From NCBI GenBank assembly GCA_905182035.1, contig CAJIZL010000002.1:1-64000 (forward strand): 64,000 nt of DNA, in the 5' to 3' direction. A program made the position numbers and the translations under genes. Source of the DNA: Oceanospirillaceae bacterium ASP10-02a (GTDB taxonomy: Bacteria; Pseudomonadota; Gammaproteobacteria; Pseudomonadales; Balneatricaceae). Of this stretch, positions 17,612-28,200 are shown piece after piece. Positions within the stretch are counted from its first letter, which is position 1. Every line of letters begins with the position of its first letter. The notes below the pieces were generated by a model. That model saw only the letters and a program-made list of their open reading frames with translations. It did not search any database and was not told where the DNA came from.

Positions 17612-18523
17612 ATGAATCTACGGTTCCGCCAATTACAAGCGCTTCATAAGGTCGTCGAATCTGGCACAGTATCGGCAGCGGCTGAGCAATTGAATATTTC
17701 CCAACCAGGCGTTTCAAACTTATTGAGTCAACTTGAGCATACCTGTCAACTGAAGTTATTTAACAGACTTAAGGGTAAACTGATCCCTACCAATGAGGGT
17801 TTGGTTTTGTACAATGAAGTTGACACATTAGTGAGAGGCTTGGCTCATGTAGAGCAGTCCGTTGTCGATTTACAAAATAAGCAGACAAGTAAACTGCAAA
17901 TTGCTTCTATTCACGCCTTATCATTTGGGTTTATGCAGGCACAAATTGCACAATTTTCAAGGCAATACGAAAATCTTTCGGTGTCATTTCAGTCTCAGTA
18001 CTCACAGAAAATCCAAGAATGGGTTGATGTTGGGCTGTTTGAAATAGGTGTGAGTGAGATGCCAGTTGCTACAGGGCCGTTTAATACCGTGGTTTTTAAA
18101 ATCGAAACTCTTTGCGCGATGCCTAGTGATCACCCCCTAGCTTGTCATAAAGTGCTGACACCAAGCTTATTGTCAGGCGAGCCGTTAATTATTATGGGAC
18201 CGCAGCATATGGTCACACGGCGCGCTAAGGAGGCATTCGTGGAAGCTGGAGCAAGGTGGAATCCTGTAGTTCATACGCATTTGTTTGCTAATAAGTTGAG
18301 TTTTATTAAAGAGGGTATGGGGATTGGCTTGGTGGATGTGATTTCCCTACGTAATGATTCTTCTGACAGGTTCATTACTCGCCCGTTTGCGCCAAATATT
18401 AATTTGGATGTGGCTATTATTACCTCGAAGAGTAGGCCCGTATCAGATACGGGGCAAGCCTTTCTTGGCCAGCTTGAGTCCCATCTTTGGGCTAGCTGTA
18501 AATCTATTAAAGTGCGGGAGTGA
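17612..18523 (+). CDS. LysR-family transcriptional regulator
   Basis: 303-residue LTTR. N-terminal winged helix-turn-helix: MNLRFRQLQALHKVVESGTV with recognition helix SAAAEQLNISQPGVSNLLSQ (about 19-38), then a linker and a periplasmic-binding-protein-like effector domain (about 90-295). The ATG at 17612 gives the canonical LysR start; the open frame extends 72 codons upstream but those overlap the dadA-like gene. It is divergent from the catabolic/TRAP operon and translationally close to the racemase gene, so it is likely the local regulator sensing the imported compound. Confidence 0.92.
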   Translation: MNLRFRQLQALHKVVESGTVSAAAEQLNISQPGVSNLLSQLEHTCQLKLFNRLKGKLIPTNEGLVLYNEVDTLVRGLAHVEQSVVDLQNKQTSKLQIASIHALSFGFMQAQIAQFSRQYENLSVSFQSQYSQKIQEWVDVGLFEIGVSEMPVATGPFNTVVFKIETLCAMPSDHPLACHKVLTPSLLSGEPLIIMGPQHMVTRRAKEAFVEAGARWNPVVHTHLFANKLSFIKEGMGIGLVDVISLRNDSSDRFITRPFAPNINLDVAIITSKSRPVSDTGQAFLGQLESHLWASCKSIKVRE

Positions 18524-18531
18524 AGGGTGTT

Positions 18532-19218
18532 ATGCGGCCTATAATTGGTATTCTTATGCTTGACTCACAATTCCCACGTATTTATGGCGATGTTGGTAAT
18601 CCCACTACTTGGGGGTTTGATGTTGCAATCGAAGTGGTGCCCAAAGCGACGCCTCAGGCAGTGGTGTGCCGTGGGGAGAATTTGTTAGACCCATTCATTG
18701 CTGCGGGACAGCGATTAGTTAAACAAGGTGTGTCTGGCATTACCACAACCTGTGGTTTCTTGTCTATTTACCAGGACGATCTGTCAAAGGCATTAGGCGT
18801 ACCCGTATTAACGTCATCCCTAATGCAAGTAGCCAGTGTTAATGCCACCTTGCCACAGGGAAAATGCGCAGCAATTTTGACGATTTCTGCTTCAGCGTTA
18901 ACCTCCGAATATTTATGTGCTGCTAACGTGCCGCTGGATACCCCAATTGGCACCACGGAGGGAGGCTTGGAGTTTAGTCGTTGTATCCTTAACGATGAGC
19001 CTGTGCTCAATGTTGAACTGGCAAGAAAAGACAACATTAACTCGGCCTGCGCACTCGTGCAGTCAGACCCAAGTATTGGCGCATTGGTATTGGAATGTAC
19101 CAATATGGTGCCATATGCAGCAGATATTGCCACTGCTACTGGCTTACCAGTTTATAGCATGTATAACCTCATTAGTTGGTTTGAGGCGAGTCTAGCGCCA
19201 CCACAGTTTACGAGTTAG
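18532..19218 (+). CDS. Aspartate/glutamate racemase family protein
   Basis: 228-residue cofactor-independent racemase fold. Two catalytic cysteines are present, C74 in GITTTCGFL and C189 in LECTNM, the pair expected for two-base racemisation, so activity is likely. The family includes aspartate, glutamate, hydantoin and allantoin racemases and maleate isomerase; no specific substrate can be read. ATG 18532 is preferred (GAAGGG just upstream); a GTG at 18520 overlapping the lysR stop is possible and would add four residues. It sits in one operon with lysR and is divergent from a D-amino-acid dehydrogenase, which fits L-to-D conversion before oxidation. Confidence 0.82.
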   Translation: MRPIIGILMLDSQFPRIYGDVGNPTTWGFDVAIEVVPKATPQAVVCRGENLLDPFIAAGQRLVKQGVSGITTTCGFLSIYQDDLSKALGVPVLTSSLMQVASVNATLPQGKCAAILTISASALTSEYLCAANVPLDTPIGTTEGGLEFSRCILNDEPVLNVELARKDNINSACALVQSDPSIGALVLECTNMVPYAADIATATGLPVYSMYNLISWFEASLAPPQFTS

Positions 19219-19396
19219 ATTTAGCTTAAATGTGCTTGACCTTTATAGGTTTAAATAATGCTTAATATTTGCCGTAGTCGTTTGCCAAATCTGGCTATTT
19301 CCACGATAATATGTGCTCCCAATGATGGGTAACTAAAAGGTTAAACACCTGAACCGCAACCAAGCCGTTTTTATACGGTGAACAAAGGGACTCACT

Positions 19397-20833
19397 GTGA
19401 GCCAAGAACAAGTGTTTTCAGACTGGAAAGACCGTGAAGCGTTAGCCGAAGCCATGATCCCCTTGATTGGTAAAATCTACCGCGAAGATAATGTAGAGGT
19501 TTCCGTATTCGGCCGCTCTGTTGTGAATCGTTCTGTCATTAGTATTCTTAAATCCCATCGTGCAGCACGCATGCTGGAACACACCAAGTTATCTGTCCAT
19601 GAAACTTTCCCAGTAATTGAAGTGCTGCAGAGCCTGGCGCTATCTAACGTACATGTAGATATTGGTAAGTTGGCCATAGGTTTCCGTGATAACGGTGCTG
19701 GCCAAAGTTTACAAAGCTATGTTGCTGCTGCCTTAATTGGTGCGGTAAATAAAGACAGTGCTAAAACTCAGGCAGATGTGGTGCTTTATGGCTTTGGCCG
19801 TATTGGTCGCTTGTTAGCCCGTTTGTTGATTGAGAAGACTGGTGGCGGCCAAAGCTTGCGTTTGCGTGCCATCGTGGTGCGTAAAGGTGGAGATAACGAC
19901 CTTGCTAAGCGAGCTAGTTTGTTGCGTCGCGATTCAGTGCACGGCACTTTTCAAGGTACGATTACTGTAGATGAAGAACAAAATGCTTTGATTGCTAACG
20001 GTAATGTCATTCAGGTAATTTATGCAAGTTCGCCAGATTCAATTGATTACACCGATTATGGCATTAGTAATGCCGTTGTAATTGATAACACTGGTAAGTG
20101 GCGTGACGAAGATGGTTTATCTTTGCACTTGCGTGCTAACGGGGTGTCTAAAGTAATGTTAACAGCGCCAGGTAAGGGCATTAAAAACGTCGTTATGGGT
20201 GTTAACCAAAAAGATATTGAAGACACAGATACCATATTGTCTGCAGCCTCATGCACCACTAACGCCATCACCCCTATTTTGAAAGCATTGAATGACAAGT
20301 ATGGCGTAGCCAACGGCCACGTTGAAACTGTGCATGCCTATACTAATGATCAAAACTTAATTGATAACTATCATAAAGGCGATCGTCGTGGGCGCGCAGC
20401 TGGTCTTAATATGGTTATTACGGAAACGGGTGCGGCTAAAGCCGTGTCTAAAGCTTTGCCTGAATTAGAAGGCAAATTAACCGGTAATGCTATTCGAGTG
20501 CCAACGCCTAACGTTTCTATGGCGATTCTTAACCTTAACCTTGATTCAGAAGTTGAACGTGATGAGCTAAATGATTATTTGCGTCATATGGCTTTGCACT
20601 CTGATTTGCAAAAACAAATTGACTACACAGATTCTCCTGAAGCCGTGTCTAGTGATTTTGTAGGTTCTCGTGCCGCTGGCGTGGTAGATGGTTTGGCGAC
20701 TGTCGCTACGGGCAAGAAGAACTGTGTGGTTTATGTTTGGTATGATAATGAGTTTGGTTATTCTTGTCAGGTGATTCGTATGTTGCAGCATGTAACTAAC
20801 ACAGGATTACCAGCGTTCCCTGTCGAAGACTAG
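19397..20833 (+). CDS. gap: Glyceraldehyde-3-phosphate dehydrogenase, long form
   Basis: 478-residue GAPDH. It has an extra N-terminal region of about 120 residues before the Rossmann fold (VVLYGFGRIGRLL, 129-141). The catalytic cysteine C286 is in SAASCTTNAITP and its partner H313 is in TVHAYTNDQ; the closing motif is VYVWYDNEFGYSCQV. The long N-terminal type occurs in Pseudomonas next to mfd and nqr, as here, and is thought to serve gluconeogenic or peripheral carbon flow. The start is GTG with AAAGGGA six bases upstream. An intrinsic terminator follows. Confidence 0.93.
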   Translation: MSQEQVFSDWKDREALAEAMIPLIGKIYREDNVEVSVFGRSVVNRSVISILKSHRAARMLEHTKLSVHETFPVIEVLQSLALSNVHVDIGKLAIGFRDNGAGQSLQSYVAAALIGAVNKDSAKTQADVVLYGFGRIGRLLARLLIEKTGGGQSLRLRAIVVRKGGDNDLAKRASLLRRDSVHGTFQGTITVDEEQNALIANGNVIQVIYASSPDSIDYTDYGISNAVVIDNTGKWRDEDGLSLHLRANGVSKVMLTAPGKGIKNVVMGVNQKDIEDTDTILSAASCTTNAITPILKALNDKYGVANGHVETVHAYTNDQNLIDNYHKGDRRGRAAGLNMVITETGAAKAVSKALPELEGKLTGNAIRVPTPNVSMAILNLNLDSEVERDELNDYLRHMALHSDLQKQIDYTDSPEAVSSDFVGSRAAGVVDGLATVATGKKNCVVYVWYDNEFGYSCQVIRMLQHVTNTGLPAFPVED

Positions 20834-20874
20834 ATCTTCAAGCTGTTGTGCTCCTGTTAATGACTCAATTTAAT

Positions 20875-20905
20875 AAAAGGCTGCCTTAGGGTGGCCTTTT
20901 TTGTG
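20875..20905 (+). terminator. Intrinsic terminator after gap
   Basis: AAAAGGCTGCC / GGGTGGCCTTTT pair as an 11-base stem with two G-U pairs and loop TTAG (20875-20900), continuing into a T-run. It lies 41 bases after the gap stop and insulates gap from nqrA. Confidence 0.85.
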
Positions 20906-21031
20906 ATAAGGCTAGAAGAATTGAGTAAATTTTCGTATAATAAGCCGGCTTTTTTTATTGGTTTTAGTTGCGCATGCTCTGTCTTACGTTAATCACTAAA
21001 GCCGACCATAACTCTCAATTGGGTACGACTT

Positions 21032-22375
21032 ATGATCAAGATCAGACGCGGTCTGGATTTGCCATTGTCTGGTGCGCCGCAGCAAAGCATCGAAGATGCT
21101 GCAGCGGTAAACCAAGTGGCTGTGATCGGTGCTGACTATGTAGGCATGAAGCCTACCATGCTAGTCAGAGTTGGAGATCGAGTAAAGCTCGGCCAAGTGT
21201 TGTTTTCTGATAAGAAAACCACTGGCGTTTACTTTACAGCGCCTGCCGCTGGTGTGGTAAGTGCAATTAACCGTGGCGCACAACGGGTGTTGCAATCTGT
21301 TGTAATTGACATCGATGGCGATGATGCTGTTGAATTTGCAACCTGCGCTGCCAGTGATATAACAAGCCTAACTACTGAGCAAGTGGCCGAAAACCTGCAA
21401 GCGTCTGGCTTGTGGACTGCACTACGCACACGTCCATTCAGCAAGGTGCCTGCTATTGATAGTAAGCCTCGTTCTATCTTTGTTACGGCCATCGATACTC
21501 ATCCTCTAGCTGCAGATCCTGCGCCTATTATTGCCGCTCAGCAAGACGCTTTCGCACAAGGCTTACAACTGCTGACCAAGTTAACTGACGGGCAGGTATT
21601 TGTTTGTGCTGCTGCAGACACGCAAGTGCCTCAGGTTACCGGTACTCAAGTTGAGCGTTTTCAAGGTGTGCATCCTGCGGGTCTTGCCTCTACACATATT
21701 CACATGTTGGATCCTGTGAGTGCTACCAAAACAGTTTGGGTTGTGGGCTACCAAGACGTGATCGCTTTTGCACAGCTATTTGCTATGGGTAAATTACCTA
21801 CTGAGCGAGTTGTTGCCTTGGCTGGTCCAATGGTAACTAAACCGCGTTTAATCCGCACTCGTTTAGGCGCTTCTACCACTGAACTTATAGTTGGTGAAAC
21901 TAAACGGGGCAAATTTGACAACCGGGTTATTTCTGGCTCTGTACTCGGTGGCAATACAGCTTCTGGAACTACGGCTTTCTTAGGCCGCTATAACAACCAA
22001 ATTACAGTGCTTGAAGAAGGCAAAAAGCGTGAGTTCATGGGTTGGATGACTGCTGGTAGCCAAAAACACTCTGTGCTGAATATTTTCTTATCGTCTTTGA
22101 ACCGTACTAAGAAAGTAGCTCTCAATACCTCTACCAATGGCTCACAACGTGCCATGGTGCCAGTAGGTACATTTGAACGTTTGATGCCCTTAGATATTCT
22201 GCCTACGCAACTGCTGCGCAGTTTGGTGGTGGGTGATATCGTTAATGCACAAGAACTAGGTTGTTTAGAACTTGAAGAAGCTGATTTAGCTTTAATGACC
22301 TATACCTGTGCTGGCAAATACGAATACGGCGCTATATTGCGTGACGTGTTAACGCGTATTGAGAAGGAGTGCTAA
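21032..22375 (+). CDS. nqrA: Na+-translocating NADH:quinone reductase subunit A
   Basis: 447-residue peripheral subunit of the six-subunit Na+ pump. It begins [16 protein letters not shown], the typical NqrA start, followed by [22 protein letters not shown] and a barrel-sandwich hybrid domain, then LIRTRLGAS and [20 protein letters not shown] at the end. NqrA lies on the cytoplasmic side and contributes to quinone binding. It is the first gene of a tightly packed nqrABCDEF-apbE-nqrM operon; the gap terminator lies upstream. Confidence 0.97.
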   Translation: MIKIRRGLDLPLSGAPQQSIEDAAAVNQVAVIGADYVGMKPTMLVRVGDRVKLGQVLFSDKKTTGVYFTAPAAGVVSAINRGAQRVLQSVVIDIDGDDAVEFATCAASDITSLTTEQVAENLQASGLWTALRTRPFSKVPAIDSKPRSIFVTAIDTHPLAADPAPIIAAQQDAFAQGLQLLTKLTDGQVFVCAAADTQVPQVTGTQVERFQGVHPAGLASTHIHMLDPVSATKTVWVVGYQDVIAFAQLFAMGKLPTERVVALAGPMVTKPRLIRTRLGASTTELIVGETKRGKFDNRVISGSVLGGNTASGTTAFLGRYNNQITVLEEGKKREFMGWMTAGSQKHSVLNIFLSSLNRTKKVALNTSTNGSQRAMVPVGTFERLMPLDILPTQLLRSLVVGDIVNAQELGCLELEEADLALMTYTCAGKYEYGAILRDVLTRIEKEC

Positions 22376-22377
22376 GC

Positions 22378-23583
22378 ATGAATTTACGTAGCATTTTAGA
22401 TTCCATGGAGCCTCACTTCCATAAAGGTGGTAGGTTCGAAAAGTTTTATGCTTTATATGAAGCAGCAGACACTATTTTTTACACTCCAGGCTACGTGACT
22501 AAGACTGGCGCCCACGTACGTGATGGTATTGACCTTAAACGTATGATGATAACGGTGTGGTTGTGTACTTTCCCCGCTATATTCTTTGGTATGTATAACT
22601 TAGGGTTCCAAGCGAACACTGCTATGGAAGCCATGGGTGTTGCCCAAGCTGAGGGCTGGCGTGGTAGTTTTGTTTCTGCTATTGCTGGTTTTGATGCGGC
22701 AAGTTTATGGGACAATATCCTTTTGGGTGCCGCCTATTGGCTACCTGTGTATATGGTGGTGTTTCTAGTAGGTGGTTTCTGGGAAGTTTTGTTTGCCGCT
22801 GTTCGTGGCCATGAAGTAAACGAAGGTTTCTTTGTTACTTCTGTGTTATTTGCTTTGATTCTTCCGCCAGACGTGCCCCTTTGGCAAGCTGCCTTAGGCA
22901 TTACCTTTGGAGTGGTTGTAGGTAAGGAAGTATTTGGTGGTACTGGCATGAATTTCTTGAATCCAGCCCTTACTGGCCGTGCGTTCTTGTACTTTGCCTA
23001 TCCTGCTCAAATGTCTGGTGATGCTGTTTGGACCGCAGTAGATGGTTTCTCTGGTGCAACTGCACTAGGTTTAGCTAACACAGGTGGTATTGCAGCTATG
23101 GCTGATGCAGGAATTACTTGGGCAGATGCTTTTATTGGCAATATTCAAGGGTCTGTGGGCGAAGTGTCTACCTTAGCTATCTTTGCTGGCGGTGCAGTGC
23201 TGCTTTGGACTCGTATCGCAGCATGGCGCATTGTGGCTGGTGTCATGGTAGGAATGATAGCTATGAGCTCGTTGCTTAACCTCATTGGCTCTGACACCAA
23301 CCCTCTCTTTGCGCTGCCATTCTATTGGCACTTAGTATTGGGTGGCTTTGCTTTTGGTATGATCTTTATGGCCACTGATCCTGTGTCTTCGTCCATGACT
23401 CACACGGGTAAGTGGTACTTTGGTGCTTTGATTGGTGTCATGGTGGTATTGATTCGTGTACTTAACCCAGCCTTCCCGGAAGGTATGATGTTGGCCATTT
23501 TGTTTGCCAACTTATTCGCGCCTTTGATTGACTACTATGTCACTGAAGCAAACATTAAGCGGAGGGTAGCACGCAATGTCTAA
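22378..23583 (+). CDS. nqrB: Na+-translocating NADH:quinone reductase subunit B
   Basis: 401-residue membrane subunit carrying riboflavin and a covalently bound FMN. The FMN-attachment threonine is T228 in [10 protein letters not shown]. About ten hydrophobic segments are present, and the conserved [13 protein letters not shown] lies just before it. The start at ATG 22378 ([14 protein letters not shown]) gives the family N-terminus and follows GAAGGAG; a start nine bases earlier overlaps nqrA. The stop overlaps nqrC by eight bases. Confidence 0.97.
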   Translation: MNLRSILDSMEPHFHKGGRFEKFYALYEAADTIFYTPGYVTKTGAHVRDGIDLKRMMITVWLCTFPAIFFGMYNLGFQANTAMEAMGVAQAEGWRGSFVSAIAGFDAASLWDNILLGAAYWLPVYMVVFLVGGFWEVLFAAVRGHEVNEGFFVTSVLFALILPPDVPLWQAALGITFGVVVGKEVFGGTGMNFLNPALTGRAFLYFAYPAQMSGDAVWTAVDGFSGATALGLANTGGIAAMADAGITWADAFIGNIQGSVGEVSTLAIFAGGAVLLWTRIAAWRIVAGVMVGMIAMSSLLNLIGSDTNPLFALPFYWHLVLGGFAFGMIFMATDPVSSSMTHTGKWYFGALIGVMVVLIRVLNPAFPEGMMLAILFANLFAPLIDYYVTEANIKRRVARNV

Positions 23584-24346
23584 TGCAAAAGATTCTGTAT
23601 CACGCACAGTGATGGTGGCCTTGGTTCTGTGTGTGGTTTGTTCTGTAATTGTGTCGGCTGCTGCTGTGATGTTGCGGGGCAAGCAACAAGAAAATGCTAT
23701 TAACGAAAAGAAATTTAATATTCTAGCCGCTGCTGGTATTGAAGTAGTGGATGGTGATTTGGAGGCGGCTTTTGCAACCATTACGCCTAAGCTAGTTGAT
23801 ATGCGTACGGGTCAGTTTAGTACTGGCGAAGATGTCATGACATATAATATGCGCAAAGCTGTTAAAGATCCTGCAAAATCACGTGCTTTAACGAGTGAGC
23901 AAGATATCGCTAGCATCCGCAAGCAGTCTTTATACAGTACTGTGTACTTGGTTGAAGGCGAGCAGGGTATCGAACGTATCATTTTGCCTATCCATGGCTA
24001 CGGCTTGTGGTCTACGCTCTATGGATTTATCGCCCTAGAAAGCGACTTAAATACTGTTGCTGGTTTAGGCTTTTACGAGCATTCAGAAACACCTGGATTA
24101 GGTGGTGAAGTGGACAACCCCAAATGGAAAGCGCTGTGGCCTGGTAAGAAAGTCTATGCAGATGGATCTTATGCCCCAGCCATTGGTTTAATTAAGGGCA
24201 AGGCTCCTGTAGGCGATTTACATAAAGTAGACGGTTTAGCCGGTGCAACCTTAACCAGTAACGGTGTAACTAACCTAGTTAAATTCTGGTTGGGCAAGAA
24301 TGGTTTTGCACCTTTCTTAACCAAGCTTAAAGCAGGGGAAGCATAA
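23576..24346 (+). CDS. nqrC: Na+-translocating NADH:quinone reductase subunit C
   Basis: 256-residue subunit with one N-terminal membrane helix (residues 12-33) and a large periplasmic FMN-binding domain. Covalent FMN should sit on T225 in [13 protein letters not shown], the SGAT-like motif recognised by ApbE (here A replaces the first S, a common variation). [15 protein letters not shown] at 166-179 is a conserved NqrC block. The start overlaps the nqrB stop (ATGTCTAA). Confidence 0.97.
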   Translation: MSNAKDSVSRTVMVALVLCVVCSVIVSAAAVMLRGKQQENAINEKKFNILAAAGIEVVDGDLEAAFATITPKLVDMRTGQFSTGEDVMTYNMRKAVKDPAKSRALTSEQDIASIRKQSLYSTVYLVEGEQGIERIILPIHGYGLWSTLYGFIALESDLNTVAGLGFYEHSETPGLGGEVDNPKWKALWPGKKVYADGSYAPAIGLIKGKAPVGDLHKVDGLAGATLTSNGVTNLVKFWLGKNGFAPFLTKLKAGEA

Positions 24347-24348
24347 TC

Positions 24349-24996
24349 ATGTCTAAGACAAGAGAAATTTTGTTAGGACCAATCTTTACTAACAACCCTA
24401 TTGCTTTGCAAATTTTGGGGGTATGTTCTGCGCTAGCGGTAACCAGTAGTTTGAACGTCACCATTGTTATGTGTATTGCACTGACTGTGGTAACAGCGTT
24501 TTCTAACTTCTTTATTGCTTTGATCCGTAAGCATATACCTAGCAGTATACGTATCATCGTACAGATGATCATCATCGCTTCTTTGGTTATTGTGGTAGAT
24601 CAGGTTCTTAAGGCTTATGCCTATGAAGTGAGCAAGCAACTTTCGGTATTTGTTGGTTTAATTATTACCAACTGTATCGTTATGGGCCGTGCAGAAGCAT
24701 TTGCAATGCAAAACCCACCCATTCCATCTTTCTTTGATGGCATTGGCAACGGTTTAGGCTACTCAGTTGTATTGTTGTTTGTGGCTACGGTACGGGAATT
24801 GACCGGTTCTGGTACCTTGCTTGGTTTCGAAATCCTACCTTTGGTAACCAATGGCGGCTGGTATTACTCCAACGGCCTTATGTTGCTACCACCAAGCGCC
24901 TTTTTTGTAATTGGCGGGTTCATTTGGTTACTTCGTAACTCGAAGGTTGATCAGGTTGAACCTGTTGAATACAAACTTGCCTCGCACACTAAATAG
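24349..24996 (+). CDS. nqrD: Na+-translocating NADH:quinone reductase subunit D
   Basis: 215-residue integral membrane subunit with six helices. C26 ([10 protein letters not shown]) and C109 ([13 protein letters not shown]) are the conserved cysteines that, with two in NqrE, bind the intramembrane iron centre. Two bases separate it from nqrC. NqrD and NqrE are homologous and inversely oriented in the membrane. Confidence 0.97.
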   Translation: MSKTREILLGPIFTNNPIALQILGVCSALAVTSSLNVTIVMCIALTVVTAFSNFFIALIRKHIPSSIRIIVQMIIIASLVIVVDQVLKAYAYEVSKQLSVFVGLIITNCIVMGRAEAFAMQNPPIPSFFDGIGNGLGYSVVLLFVATVRELTGSGTLLGFEILPLVTNGGWYYSNGLMLLPPSAFFVIGGFIWLLRNSKVDQVEPVEYKLASHTK

Positions 24997-25007
24997 GGTC
25001 TGAAACA

Positions 25008-25619
25008 ATGATTGAAGATTATCTAAGCCTATTTGTTAAAGCCGTGTTCGTAGAAAACATGGCCTTGGCATTCTTCTTGGGCATGTGTACTTTCTTAGCG
25101 ATTTCCAAGAAAGTTAAAACAGCTATTGGCCTTGGTATCGCGGTAATTGCGGTACTCACTATCACCGTACCGGTAAACAACTTAATCTACACCTATTTGC
25201 TAGCTGATGGTGCCCTTGCATGGGCAGGTTTGCCAGAAGTTAACCTAAGCTTTTTAGGTTTGATCTCTTACATTGGTGTTATTGCTGCCATTGTTCAGAT
25301 TATGGAAATGTTGCTAGATAAGTACATGCCAGCTTTGTACAACGCCTTGGGCGTGTTCTTGCCTTTGATCACAGTTAACTGTGCCATCATGGGTGCTGCA
25401 CTGTTCATGGTAGAGCGTGATTACAATTTTGGTGAATCAGTGGTGTATGGCATGGGTGCAGGTGTAGGCTGGGCATTAGCTATCGCTTCTCTTGCAGGTA
25501 TTCGTGAAAAACTAAAGTACTCAGACGTACCCGCAGGCCTACGCGGTCTTGGCATTACTTTTGTGACTGTAGGTTTAATGTCACTTGGTTTTATGTCTTT
25601 CTCCGGCATCCAGCTGTAA
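25008..25619 (+). CDS. nqrE: Na+-translocating NADH:quinone reductase subunit E
   Basis: 203-residue membrane subunit, a paralogue of NqrD. C27 ([11 protein letters not shown]) and C125 ([13 protein letters not shown]) are the partner iron ligands. It begins [20 protein letters not shown], the family N-terminus. It is followed after 25 bases by nqrF. Confidence 0.97.
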   Translation: MIEDYLSLFVKAVFVENMALAFFLGMCTFLAISKKVKTAIGLGIAVIAVLTITVPVNNLIYTYLLADGALAWAGLPEVNLSFLGLISYIGVIAAIVQIMEMLLDKYMPALYNALGVFLPLITVNCAIMGAALFMVERDYNFGESVVYGMGAGVGWALAIASLAGIREKLKYSDVPAGLRGLGITFVTVGLMSLGFMSFSGIQL

Positions 25620-25644
25620 AGCGCACTACACAAGGTATAGATGT

Positions 25645-26874
25645 ATGAATAATGAAATTATCCTCGGTGTATTAATGTTCACCGCAGTGGTTCTCTCTTT
25701 GGTAGCGATTATTATAGTTGCTCGTGCCCAATTAGTGAGCTCTGGTGCGGTCACTATTTTTATCAATGATGATCCAGAAAAAGCCATTACGGTTGCAGCT
25801 GGCGATAAGCTACTGCAGACACTTTCTGCCCAAGGTATCTTTTTAGCCTCAGCATGTGGTGGTGGCGGTACGTGTGCCCAGTGTCGTTGCATTATTAAAG
25901 ACGGTGGCGGCTCTATGTTGGCCACGGAAGAAAGCCACTTCACCATGCGTGAAGCAAAAGATGGCTGGCGTTTATCCTGCCAGGTTGCAGTGAAGCAAAA
26001 TATGGTGATTGAAGTTGAAGAGGACGTATTTGGTGTGAAACAATGGGAATGCACTGTTGAATCTAACCCTAACGTTGCCACTTTTATCAAAGAGCTTACC
26101 TTGCGTTTGCCAGAAGGTGAAAGTGTTGACTTCCGCGCAGGTGGTTATGTGCAGCTAGAATGCCCATCACACTCTATCGACTACAAGACCTTCGACATTG
26201 ACGAAGAGTACCGTGGTGATTGGGATAAGTTTAATGTCTGGCAGCATAAGTCAGTAGTACATGAAGCTACAGTGCGCGCCTATTCCATGGCGAACTACCC
26301 AGAAGAGCATGGCGTGGTTAAGTTTAACATTCGTATTGCTTCTCCTCCTCCAGGTAGCAGTGGTATCCCTGCTGGCAAGATGTCTTCTTACGTATTTAAC
26401 TTGAAACCAGGTGATAAGATGAAAGTCTATGGCCCGTTTGGTGAGTTCTTTGCCAAAGACACAGAAGCAGAAATGATCTTCATTGGTGGTGGTGCTGGCA
26501 TGGCGCCAATGCGTTCACTCATTTTTGATCAGCTTAAGCGTTTAAAATCTACTCGTAAAACGTCTTTTTGGTATGGCGCACGGAGTATGCGTGAAGCATT
26601 CTATGGTGAAGATTACGATGCCCTAGCGGCGGAAAATGCCAACTTTGACTGGCACTTAGCCCTTTCTGATCCTCAGCCAGAGGATAATTGGGACGGCCTT
26701 ACTGGTTTTATTCATAACGTATTGTTTGACAATTATCTTAAAGAACATGACGCACCAGAAGACTGTGAGTTCTACATGTGTGGACCTCCAATGATGAACG
26801 CTGCTGTTGTACAAATGCTCAAGGACTTAGGTGTTGAAGACGAAAACATTATGTTGGATGATTTTGGCGGATAA
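25645..26874 (+). CDS. nqrF: Na+-translocating NADH:quinone reductase subunit F
   Basis: 409-residue NADH-oxidising subunit: N-terminal membrane helix (residues 4-27), a 2Fe-2S ferredoxin domain with C71, C77, C80 and C112 ([13 protein letters not shown]), a FAD domain with RAYSMANYP, and an NADH domain with [12 protein letters not shown] and FYMCGPPMM. It ends in the conserved MLDDFGG. The start at 25645 ([16 protein letters not shown]) was chosen over an upstream in-frame codon inside nqrE because it gives the known N-terminus. Confidence 0.97.
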   Translation: MNNEIILGVLMFTAVVLSLVAIIIVARAQLVSSGAVTIFINDDPEKAITVAAGDKLLQTLSAQGIFLASACGGGGTCAQCRCIIKDGGGSMLATEESHFTMREAKDGWRLSCQVAVKQNMVIEVEEDVFGVKQWECTVESNPNVATFIKELTLRLPEGESVDFRAGGYVQLECPSHSIDYKTFDIDEEYRGDWDKFNVWQHKSVVHEATVRAYSMANYPEEHGVVKFNIRIASPPPGSSGIPAGKMSSYVFNLKPGDKMKVYGPFGEFFAKDTEAEMIFIGGGAGMAPMRSLIFDQLKRLKSTRKTSFWYGARSMREAFYGEDYDALAAENANFDWHLALSDPQPEDNWDGLTGFIHNVLFDNYLKEHDAPEDCEFYMCGPPMMNAAVVQMLKDLGVEDENIMLDDFGG

Positions 26875-27904
26875 CCTAAAACCCTTGCAACAAATCAGCC
26901 TGGCTGCATGGTGTGTATTAATACTCACCATGTTGCTGGGCTGCTCTGCGTCTGAAACACCAAAAATTGAGGCCATTACAGGTTTGTCCATGGGTACCAG
27001 TTATACGGTAAAATGGGTCAATCACGAAGGTTACAGCCGCGATGATATTGCTAATAGTGTTGCAGTTGAATTAGCACGGGTTGAATCGAGCATGTCGAAC
27101 TATATGGATGCCTCTGACCTAAGTGGTTTTAATGGTGCGGAAGTCAACCAATGGCATACAGTGCCGGCAGCAATGGCAAGTTTAGTGGCTCTGTCCCTTG
27201 AACTCAGTAAACAAACTAACGGTGCGTTTGATATTACCGTGGGCCCTTTGGTAGATCTATGGGGCTTTGGCCCTGATCCTGTGCCAGAACACATTCCTAG
27301 CCAAGGTGCTCTTGATGCATTAAGGCCAGTTATTGGTTATCAATATTTACAGGTGCAACAAAATCCACCTGCCATATTAAAACGTGCTGACAGTGCAATC
27401 GATCTGTCGGCCATCGCTAAAGGTTATGGTGTTGATGCAGTTGCCCTATGGCTAGAGGGGCATGAAATTAGCGATTATCTAGTTGAGGTGGGGGGAGAAC
27501 TTCGTGCCCGGGGCCTCAAACCTGATGGCTCACCTTGGCGCATTGCCATAGAAACACCCTCTTTGGACACTCAGCAAATTTATCAAGTAGTTAAAGTAAG
27601 CAATATGGCTGTTGCAACCTCTGGTAACTATCGTAATTATTATGAGCTAGATGGTGTGCGTTACGCCCATACGTTGGACCCTAGTACATTAAGGCCTGTT
27701 ACCCATAACTTAGCCTCGGTAACAGTCATTGACGCCAGTGCTGCCAAAGCAGATGCCTTGGCTACAGCTTTGATGGTAATGGGTGGAGAGAAGGGAGTGA
27801 TTTGGGCAACTATGCATCAAGTGCCTGCATACTTTATAATGAAACAATCAAATGGCTTTGTGGCACAATCTACTGCAGGCTTTAGTGGTTATTTGGAGAA
27901 CTAA
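26858..27904 (+). CDS. apbE: FAD:protein FMN transferase ApbE, lipoprotein
   Basis: 348-residue flavin transferase that attaches FMN to the threonines of NqrB and NqrC. It has an N-terminal hydrophobic segment ending in a lipobox-like MLLGC, so it is likely an outer-face lipoprotein. Conserved blocks: [53 protein letters not shown], and [13 protein letters not shown] with the catalytic region. The ATG at 26858 overlaps nqrF by 17 bases; a GTG at 26831 is also open. Its place directly after nqrF fits its maturation role. Confidence 0.93.
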   Translation: MILADNLKPLQQISLAAWCVLILTMLLGCSASETPKIEAITGLSMGTSYTVKWVNHEGYSRDDIANSVAVELARVESSMSNYMDASDLSGFNGAEVNQWHTVPAAMASLVALSLELSKQTNGAFDITVGPLVDLWGFGPDPVPEHIPSQGALDALRPVIGYQYLQVQQNPPAILKRADSAIDLSAIAKGYGVDAVALWLEGHEISDYLVEVGGELRARGLKPDGSPWRIAIETPSLDTQQIYQVVKVSNMAVATSGNYRNYYELDGVRYAHTLDPSTLRPVTHNLASVTVIDASAAKADALATALMVMGGEKGVIWATMHQVPAYFIMKQSNGFVAQSTAGFSGYLEN

Positions 27905-28153
27905 ATGCAAACCATGATGTTATCTTTTATGGTCTTAATCCTTATAGTTGTGGGTATGGCCGTAGGTGTGTTGATGGGACGTAAACCTATTGCTGGATCT
28001 TGTGGCGGTATGACAGCTTTAGGTATGGACGTAGCTTGTGACGTGTGTAAAGGTGACCCAGAGGTGTGCGAAACAGAGCAGCAAAAGACCATCAAAGCGG
28101 ATAAACTGGCGCAAGACCTAGTAGACAATACTAGCTATGATGCTGGTCGCTAA
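27905..28153 (+). CDS. nqrM: Na+-NQR maturation protein NqrM
   Basis: 82-residue protein with one N-terminal membrane helix ([20 protein letters not shown]) and a cysteine cluster: GSCGGM, then [12 protein letters not shown]. NqrM is needed to insert the NqrD/NqrE iron centre. The start directly follows the apbE stop. With apbE, the operon holds both known maturation factors. Confidence 0.93.
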   Translation: MQTMMLSFMVLILIVVGMAVGVLMGRKPIAGSCGGMTALGMDVACDVCKGDPEVCETEQQKTIKADKLAQDLVDNTSYDAGR

Positions 28154-28200
28154 ACACGGTTTGCTCATCTAATAAAAATTCAGTGGTATCGAGAGAAAAC

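Noticed and set aside
20942-20958. AAGCCGGCTT followed by a T-run as a second terminator before nqrA
   Set aside because: The inverted repeat has no loop, so it cannot fold as a standard hairpin; the real gap terminator is at 20875.
25626-26090. 154-codon minus-strand open frame
   Set aside because: Antisense to nqrF; the composition follows from the nqrF codons.
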